A stretch of DNA of 5,642 bases from Planctomycetaceae bacterium. GTDB lineage: Bacteria > Planctomycetota > Planctomycetia > Pirellulales > Thermoguttaceae. Both the position numbers and the translations under genes were made by a program. The DNA lies in NCBI GenBank assembly GCA_031288955.1, contig JAITQJ010000254.1, positions 1-5,642 on the forward strand, in the 5' to 3' direction. The notes beneath the pieces were generated by a model that saw only the letters and a program-made list of their open reading frames with translations, was not told where the DNA came from and searched no databases. Of the stretch, positions 1-3,603 are shown one piece after another; within the stretch, counting starts at the first letter, position 1, and the number at the start of each line of letters is the position of its first letter.

Positions 1-254
1 CAATGCCGTCGGCGGAACAAGACGCTTATGACCAGAGCAAAAACGATTACTGGACATATATGTCAACGATTGTAATGGCAAAGAAGACCGGACACACAGA
101 AGGACTCGCCGAAGGACGTACAGAAGGTCGGGTAGAAGCAACGCTTGAAATTGCCCGAAAGATGAAACTGCTCGGTATTGATGCCGCGACGATTGCCCAA
201 ACGACGGGGCTGCCGCAAGATGAAATTAAACGGCTGCGAACGGAATCCGGTTAG
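1..254 (+). CDS. Rpn-family PD-(D/E)XK nuclease / transposase-like protein, C-terminal end (5' partial)
   Basis: The reading frame enters from the left edge and stops with TAG at 252-254. About 83 residues are visible; the first ATG, at base 3, is probably internal, because the family's catalytic nuclease domain lies N-terminal to this region and is outside the window. The visible part has the typical family tail: an 'MPSAEQDAYDQS' segment, a 'YWTYMSTIVMAKKTG' helix, a Gly-Glu-rich repeat (GLAEGRTEGRVEA), then 'KMKLLGIDAATIAQTTGLPQDEI', a small helical motif common at the end of PD-(D/E)XK transposase-family (Rpn) proteins. Characterised Rpn proteins are DNA endonucleases that promote RecA-independent recombination, and such genes are often multicopy. 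The catalytic D, E and K residues cannot be checked here. It is convergent with thiS with a single base between the stop codons and no visible terminator. Family assignment is confident; activity is unknown. Confidence 0.85.
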   Translation, partial: MPSAEQDAYDQSKNDYWTYMSTIVMAKKTGHTEGLAEGRTEGRVEATLEIARKMKLLGIDAATIAQTTGLPQDEIKRLRTESG

Positions 255-255
255 A

Positions 256-459
256 CTACCCCCCGCCGACGAGTGTTACAACTTCGAGAGAATCGCCGCC
301 GATAAGAACCGTTTCGCCAAATACCCGATGCGATACAAGCAACTTATTGCGTTCAACCGCGACCGGACGCTTATCCAGTTGAAGTTGGACAAGCAGTTGA
401 CGAACCGTACAACCGTCAGGAACGTCCAGCGTCTCGCTGTTTACCGTTACGTTTATCAT
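256..459 (-). CDS. thiS: Sulfur carrier protein ThiS (thiamine biosynthesis)
   Basis: This encodes 67 residues, the usual ThiS length, with a ubiquitin-like fold. ThiS is adenylated at its C-terminal glycine by ThiF (or a MoeB-like enzyme), converted to a thiocarboxylate, and donates sulfur to thiazole synthase ThiG for the thiazole ring of thiamine, in the cytoplasm. Visible hallmarks are the beta-rich start 'MINVTVNSETLDVP', the central 'VAVERNKLLV' strand (residues 33-42), the 'GGDSLEVVTLV' stretch (about 54-64) and the terminal Gly-Gly-Gly directly before the stop, which matches the ThiS ending better than MoaD. The frame stays open upstream to another ATG at 609, but the extra 50 residues do not resemble ThiS, so the start at 459 is preferred. 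No clear Shine-Dalgarno precedes it; a TATAAT box lies only six bases upstream. No thiG, thiF, thiH or thiE is seen in the window. Confidence 0.88.
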   Translation of the reverse strand: MINVTVNSETLDVPDGCTVRQLLVQLQLDKRPVAVERNKLLVSHRVFGETVLIGGDSLEVVTLVGGG

Positions 460-612
460 TACCGAATTATACACTCTGCTTTGCAAAAAGCAACCGGCAT
501 TGTTATCAAAATCAGTTTTGCGACTTCTTTTGTATTGCTCTTGATTTCGATTGTAAAAATCAATACTATCCGCCGCTGGTATATGTTTTGATGTTAAACT
601 TTTGCACAAAAA
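460..612. promoter_or_regulatory. Divergent intergenic region between thiS and the GT2 gene
   Basis: These 153 bases separate two genes transcribed away from each other, so both promoters are expected here. For the plus-strand gene the best candidate is TTGATT (541-546), a 17-base spacer and TACTAT (564-569), each box matching four of six consensus bases; this is weak. No Shine-Dalgarno precedes the ATG at 613; the bases before it are an A-run. I see no TPP riboswitch: the region lacks the conserved CUGAGA-type elements and the space before thiS is too short for one. Confidence 0.3.
466..493 (-). promoter_or_regulatory. Putative sigma-70-type promoter of thiS
   Basis: On the minus strand a perfect TATAAT (complement of 466-471) is preceded, after a 16-base spacer, by TTGCTT (complement of 488-493), which matches four of six -35 consensus bases. 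The -10 box ends six bases before the thiS ATG at 459, so transcription would begin at or very near the start codon and give a leaderless or nearly leaderless mRNA. This fits the missing Shine-Dalgarno. It rests on pattern matching alone, and an upstream promoter remains possible. Confidence 0.35.
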
Positions 613-1632
613 ATGTCTGTCTCACATTCCTCCCGATTTGATATAACGATTCTCGTCCCTGTTTTGAACGAAGAGGAAACGATTCCTCTATTTCTCCGGC
701 GGGTCAATGAGGTAATGGACTTGTTCCCTGAATACCGCTGCGAATATCTCTTCATTGACGGCGGAAGTACCGACAAGACAGCAGAAATTCTCCGTCAGGA
801 ACGGCAGAAAGATGATCGAATCAAAGTCATTACACTTTCCCGAAGTTTCGGTAAAGAAGCATCGCTCGTTTGCGGTCTGAAATACGCTTCCGGTCAGGCT
901 GTTATCCCAATGGATGCTGACCTTCAGGATCCGCCCGAAGTCATTCCCGCCTTTATCAAAAAATGGAATCAAGGTTACGACATCGTTTATGGAACCCGAA
1001 AAAGCCGGCAAGACGAGCCGTTTTTGAAACGTCTTACGAGCAAACTTTTTTACCAGCTTTTCAATGTAATTTCAGACCAGCCGATTCCGGCTGATACGGG
1101 CGATTTCCGCCTGATGTCCCGCCGGGCGGTCAAAGCGGTTCTCCAAATGCCGGAACGGACACAATTTATGAAAGAAATGTTCCATTGGGTCGGTTTCAAA
1201 AGTTGCGGCGTTTCCTATGAAAGACCGGAACGGATAGCGGGAACAACCAAGTTTAATTATTGGAAACTCTGGAACTTTGCATTGGACGGTATAACAGCAT
1301 CGACAACATTTCCTTTGCGGATTTGGACGTATATTGGTGTTCTCTTCGCCGGCGGTGCAGCAACTTATGCGCTGGGGAAATGTGTTCTGACGTTGTTGTA
1401 CGGAATTGACCAGCCGGGTTATGCCTCGCTGCTTTCGTTCATCATTTTTTTCGGGGCGATACAGATGATTATCAGCGGTATTCAAGGAGAATATATTGGA
1501 CGGATTCTCAAGGAATCGAAGCAGCGTCCCGTGTATATCGTTGCCGATATGGACGGAGTGGAGTCATCTGATTCAAAATCTCCAGAATTGCGTCTTGTTA
1601 CTCCAATGCCGGAACAAAAGAAATCGGCATAA
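613..1632 (+). CDS. Membrane-anchored family 2 glycosyltransferase, GtrB/DPM1/ArnC-like (polyprenyl-phosphate glycosyltransferase)
   Basis: Complete, 339 residues, close to the usual size of the GtrB/YfdH/CsbB group. These enzymes transfer a sugar from a nucleotide sugar to undecaprenyl (or related) phosphate at the cytoplasmic face of the inner membrane. The GT-A domain occupies about residues 9-230: 'ILVPVLNEEE' (13-22), 'DGGSTD' (49-54), 'SRSFGKEASL' (76-85), the metal-binding 'MDADLQDPPE' (100-109), 'YGTR' (126-129), 'DTGDFRLMSR' (161-170) and 'QMPERTQFMKEM' (178-189), then 'GTTKFNYWKLWNFALDGI' (210-227), the membrane-proximal signature of the group. Two hydrophobic segments follow, at about 236-262 and 271-291, with the family-typical 'GEYIGRILKESKQRPVYIV' at 292-310. 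An in-frame TAA at 595-597 limits the start; the ATG at 613 has no Shine-Dalgarno. The DXD equivalent (D101, D103) is intact. The second Asp of the common DDGS/NDGS motif is Gly, a variant also found in other GT2 groups. The sugar donor cannot be read from sequence. Confidence 0.93.
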   Translation: MSVSHSSRFDITILVPVLNEEETIPLFLRRVNEVMDLFPEYRCEYLFIDGGSTDKTAEILRQERQKDDRIKVITLSRSFGKEASLVCGLKYASGQAVIPMDADLQDPPEVIPAFIKKWNQGYDIVYGTRKSRQDEPFLKRLTSKLFYQLFNVISDQPIPADTGDFRLMSRRAVKAVLQMPERTQFMKEMFHWVGFKSCGVSYERPERIAGTTKFNYWKLWNFALDGITASTTFPLRIWTYIGVLFAGGAATYALGKCVLTLLYGIDQPGYASLLSFIIFFGAIQMIISGIQGEYIGRILKESKQRPVYIVADMDGVESSDSKSPELRLVTPMPEQKKSA

Positions 1633-1671
1633 TCTTTGCTTATCTGCGTTTGGCTCTTCCTTCTTTTCACG

Positions 1672-3189
1672 TTATTGTTTCCCAGCGGCTGGCGGCGGAA
1701 CAATCGCAATGCCAACAGTCAAAGGGGGACGGACTTTTCGGGTTTTATACGGCAAAACAAGTATTTCGGGAATCGTTTCGGCACTAGGAAAACGTTCGTG
1801 AAGGTCGTTCGGCATCGAGCGTTCTGACGAACTTGTTATTTCCCAAAGGAGCATCCCGCCGTGTTCATTGATGTCTGAATCTTTGCCAGTGAGTAACTCT
1901 GGATTTGTCCAACTCGGTTTGTCTTTCATTGCATAAGCCGCATATTGGTCATTGACGTATGGGCAAGGTGTCATAAAACGGGCATACCAAACTCTATCAC
2001 ATTCTGCTCCGAATTCCTGCATCGGATAATAACAAAACGGTACCTGTTTATCGGCGTAGAACGTGAATAGCCAACTTGCAATGATAACGAATTCAACCGC
2101 AAGAGTTAATCGAACTGTTTGAAATAAGGTTTTTATCCCATCTTTCGTTTGAAATCTTAACAGCAGCCATACTCCGGTAAAAATCCAAAAAGGGGCTCCA
2201 TAAGCCATACGTAAATGACATCCCTTAACACCGCAATAAAGCATATGCAGCAGCAAGGGGAACATAAAGGAGTAAAAGAGAAATTTCTCACAGACCCTTT
2301 CGTCATTCCTTTCCAGATGTTTTGTTTTCCACCTACCGATGAAGCCCAGCACAGGACATAGAATTATCGGCAGATATATCAGATAGGTAATCTGATTGCC
2401 CGCAAAATGAAATGGTTCAACTATCTGTTGATACCATTGTGCTAGATGCGGACGGCTCGCGCTGACATAATGCAGCGGTGCGAAATCGTTTTGAAAAAGC
2501 CAAACGAGATGCGGAAGAAAAACTAAAAACGCTGCCAAAGCGGTCAGATAAGGTCCCTTTGTTTTCCAGTATTTTCGACATTCAGGAACAACAATCATAA
2601 ATAAGATAATGGCAATCACAAGAAAAATTGCTGAATACTTGGCGTGAAAAGTTAAGCCGAGAGCGATGCCTCCGGCTATCCAATACCCCGCCCGATTGGT
2701 TTGAATGGCTTTCATCACAAGGTACATCGACAGCGACCAACCGGCAATCAAAGCGTTGTTATGATTGTACAACACAGATTCATTCGTAAAGAAACGGTAG
2801 GGAAGTATCGAAAATGCGCCAACAAGTGCCATATTTTCCGAAAGGACTGTACGTCCCAACTGCCAAACAGACCAGAGCGATAAAACCATACAAAATTGCG
2901 AAGCGACAAAGGGAGCAGCAAAAGAGCGGTCTGTCAGGATATTGATGATTTCTAAAAGCCAAGCCGGAAGATTGGGATGTTTTGCGGTAGCAATGTACCA
3001 ATTTTGAGCAATGGCGGATAATTCGATAGTATCATTTCTGAAGCCGGTGTGGAGCGAAGCGGGCAGAAGAATCCAGACCAGAGCAAAGAAAAGAACGACT
3101 GACCAAAACCAGCACATTGCTGTTTGAGGAGAGAATTTTTTGTCTTCGCTGACATCAACCAGTTCCCTATCCTGTATCTTTCCGCTCAT
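1672..3189 (-). CDS. Family 39 glycosyltransferase (GT-C fold, PMT/ArnT superfamily), integral membrane
   Basis: Complete, 505 residues. Members use polyprenyl-phosphate-linked sugars to glycosylate lipids, glycans or proteins on the outer face of the cytoplasmic membrane. After a polar N-terminus (1-25) comes a first membrane helix (about 26-44), then the first outer loop with the acidic motif 'RNDTIELSAIAQNW' (51-64), where D53 and E56 sit at the usual catalytic/metal-binding position, followed by 'KHPNLPAWL' (70-78), a family hallmark. Roughly ten further hydrophobic segments lie between residues 92 and 378, including 'LTFHAKYSAIFLV' (179-191), 'QNDFAPLHYV' (233-242) and 'YGAPFW' (330-335). 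A soluble C-terminal domain of about 125 residues follows and ends in a proline-rich tail. The ATG at 3189 is the first possible start after an in-frame TGA; no Shine-Dalgarno is evident. It is convergent with the GT2 gene, with 39 bases between stops and no obvious terminator. The family is clear; substrate and acceptor are unknown. Confidence 0.9.
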   Translation of the reverse strand: MSGKIQDRELVDVSEDKKFSPQTAMCWFWSVVLFFALVWILLPASLHTGFRNDTIELSAIAQNWYIATAKHPNLPAWLLEIINILTDRSFAAPFVASQFCMVLSLWSVWQLGRTVLSENMALVGAFSILPYRFFTNESVLYNHNNALIAGWSLSMYLVMKAIQTNRAGYWIAGGIALGLTFHAKYSAIFLVIAIILFMIVVPECRKYWKTKGPYLTALAAFLVFLPHLVWLFQNDFAPLHYVSASRPHLAQWYQQIVEPFHFAGNQITYLIYLPIILCPVLGFIGRWKTKHLERNDERVCEKFLFYSFMFPLLLHMLYCGVKGCHLRMAYGAPFWIFTGVWLLLRFQTKDGIKTLFQTVRLTLAVEFVIIASWLFTFYADKQVPFCYYPMQEFGAECDRVWYARFMTPCPYVNDQYAAYAMKDKPSWTNPELLTGKDSDINEHGGMLLWEITSSSERSMPNDLHERFPSAETIPEILVLPYKTRKVRPPLTVGIAIVPPPAAGKQ

Positions 3190-3203
3190 CTTATCTACTT
3201 TAG

Positions 3204-3219
3204 CAAAACGGGTGTTTTG
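3204..3219. repeat. Perfect 6-bp inverted repeat upstream of the GT39 gene
   Basis: CAAAAC (3204-3209) and GTTTTG (3214-3219) are exact reverse complements around a four-base spacer, GGGT. The element ends 14 bases upstream of the GT39 start codon, so it could be an operator half-site pair or a small 5'-UTR hairpin. It is short enough to be chance in AT-rich DNA. Confidence 0.35.
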
Positions 3220-3304
3220 TGTGAATGTTAAATCATTTTGGGTTCACACGTCTTTGTTTCCAGACAGAACGCATCTGACGGCAGGCAACTATAGTGAACA
3301 TAAT

Positions 3305-3360
3305 AGACTTGCAATCAATGATATTATTCCCCTGTTGTTGTAAGAGGCTTGCAATGATAT
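3305..3360. repeat. Imperfect direct repeat
   Basis: AGACTTGCAATCAATGATAT (3305-3324) recurs as AGGCTTGCAATGATAT (3345-3360). The second copy differs by one substitution and lacks four bases. The starts are 40 bases apart, about four helical turns, which would suit a repeated protein-binding site, but a decayed duplication is equally possible. Confidence 0.4.
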
Positions 3361-3373
3361 GTGCGTTTATCAC

Positions 3374-3415
3374 AAAAAACGCCTGCGGGCGATTATCGTT
3401 TTTTTTTTTTTTTTT
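3374..3415. terminator. Possible bidirectional intrinsic terminator (A6 - hairpin - T17)
   Basis: CGCC (3380-3383) pairs with GGCG (3388-3391) around the loop TGCG. On the minus strand the hairpin is followed directly by six T (complement of 3374-3379), the usual intrinsic terminator arrangement, and would lie about 210 bases past the stop of the dehydrogenase-kinase gene. On the plus strand a T-run of 17 starts seven bases after the hairpin. A longer alternative pairing joins AAAAAACG (3374-3381) with CGTTTTTT (3397-3404). The four-bp GC stem is short for a terminator, and the plus strand has no obvious gene just upstream. Confidence 0.4.
3399..3415 (+). repeat. Homopolymer of 17 T
   Basis: Seventeen consecutive T bases, by far the longest homopolymer in the window. 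A tract of this length is prone to polymerase slippage in cells and during sequencing, so its length may vary between clones or be slightly wrong. It lies six bases upstream of a strong Shine-Dalgarno-like sequence. Confidence 0.95.
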
Positions 3416-3441
3416 GTCAAGAGGGGGTGAACAAAAAATTT

Positions 3442-3594
3442 ATGAATTTTTTCCCCGTGCAAGCAATGTCAGATACGCCATCGCAAGACGGCGATAAAAA
3501 CCGCTATCTTGCGGCAGCGGCTCTGAAGATTTGGTTATATCACTGTTTAGATGCAAGGAATTACAGCAATTACCCCGTTACGGAACAAGTCTAA
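3442..3594 (+). CDS. Doubtful small ORF of 50 codons, unknown function
   Basis: An ATG at 3442 is preceded by GAGGGGGTGA (3421-3430), a purine-rich sequence resembling a Shine-Dalgarno, with an 11-base gap to the start. The frame runs to a TAA at 3592-3594, nine bases before the convergent stop of the dehydrogenase-kinase gene. A second in-frame ATG is at 3466. The product has a polar N-terminal third (SDTPSQDGDKNR) and then 'YLAAAALKIWLYHCLDARNY', which could form one amphipathic or weakly hydrophobic helix. I do not recognise it. The frame is also open upstream through the T-run, so length alone is weak evidence. It could be a real small protein, the remnant of a longer gene, or chance. Confidence 0.25.
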   Translation: MNFFPVQAMSDTPSQDGDKNRYLAAAALKIWLYHCLDARNYSNYPVTEQV

Positions 3595-3603
3595 TGTTTT
3601 TCG

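Larger units (their letters stand above)
3190..3603. other. AT-rich intergenic region with repeats, a hairpin with poly-T, and a doubtful small ORF
   Basis: These 414 bases lie between the start of the GT39 gene and the stop of the dehydrogenase-kinase gene, both on the minus strand. The GT39 promoter should lie here, but I see no convincing -35/-10 pair close to its start. Contents, listed separately: an inverted repeat just upstream of GT39, an imperfect direct repeat, a hairpin flanked by A6 and T17, and a 50-codon plus-strand ORF. I see no tRNA or other RNA gene, no transposase fragment and no terminal inverted repeats of an insertion sequence. Confidence 0.7.

Noticed and set aside
178..591. 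Plus-strand open frame of 137 codons across thiS
   Set aside because: It is antisense to a clear thiS and overlaps the end of the nuclease gene. Its protein is Arg/Asn-rich with no recognisable domain.
460..609. Longer thiS reading frame starting at the ATG at 609 (50 extra residues)
   Set aside because: The extra residues do not resemble ThiS, which is normally about 65-70 residues and starts with a beta strand like the one right after the ATG at 459. The longer frame would also use the whole divergent promoter region.
460..612. TPP riboswitch upstream of thiS
   Set aside because: The conserved riboswitch core sequences are absent, and a promoter-like TATAAT lies directly before the start codon.
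1072..1485. Minus-strand open frame of 137 codons within the GT2 gene
   Set aside because: It is antisense to the conserved half of the glycosyltransferase, with no domain and no start signals.
1682..1692. CCAGC-G-GCTGG palindrome near the end of the GT39 gene as a terminator
   Set aside because: A one-base loop cannot form a normal hairpin, it lies inside the coding region, and no T-run follows on either strand.
3190..3603. CRISPR array, tRNA or insertion sequence in the intergenic gap
   Set aside because: There is only one imperfect repeat pair, no regular spacer pattern, no cloverleaf and no transposase or terminal inverted repeats.
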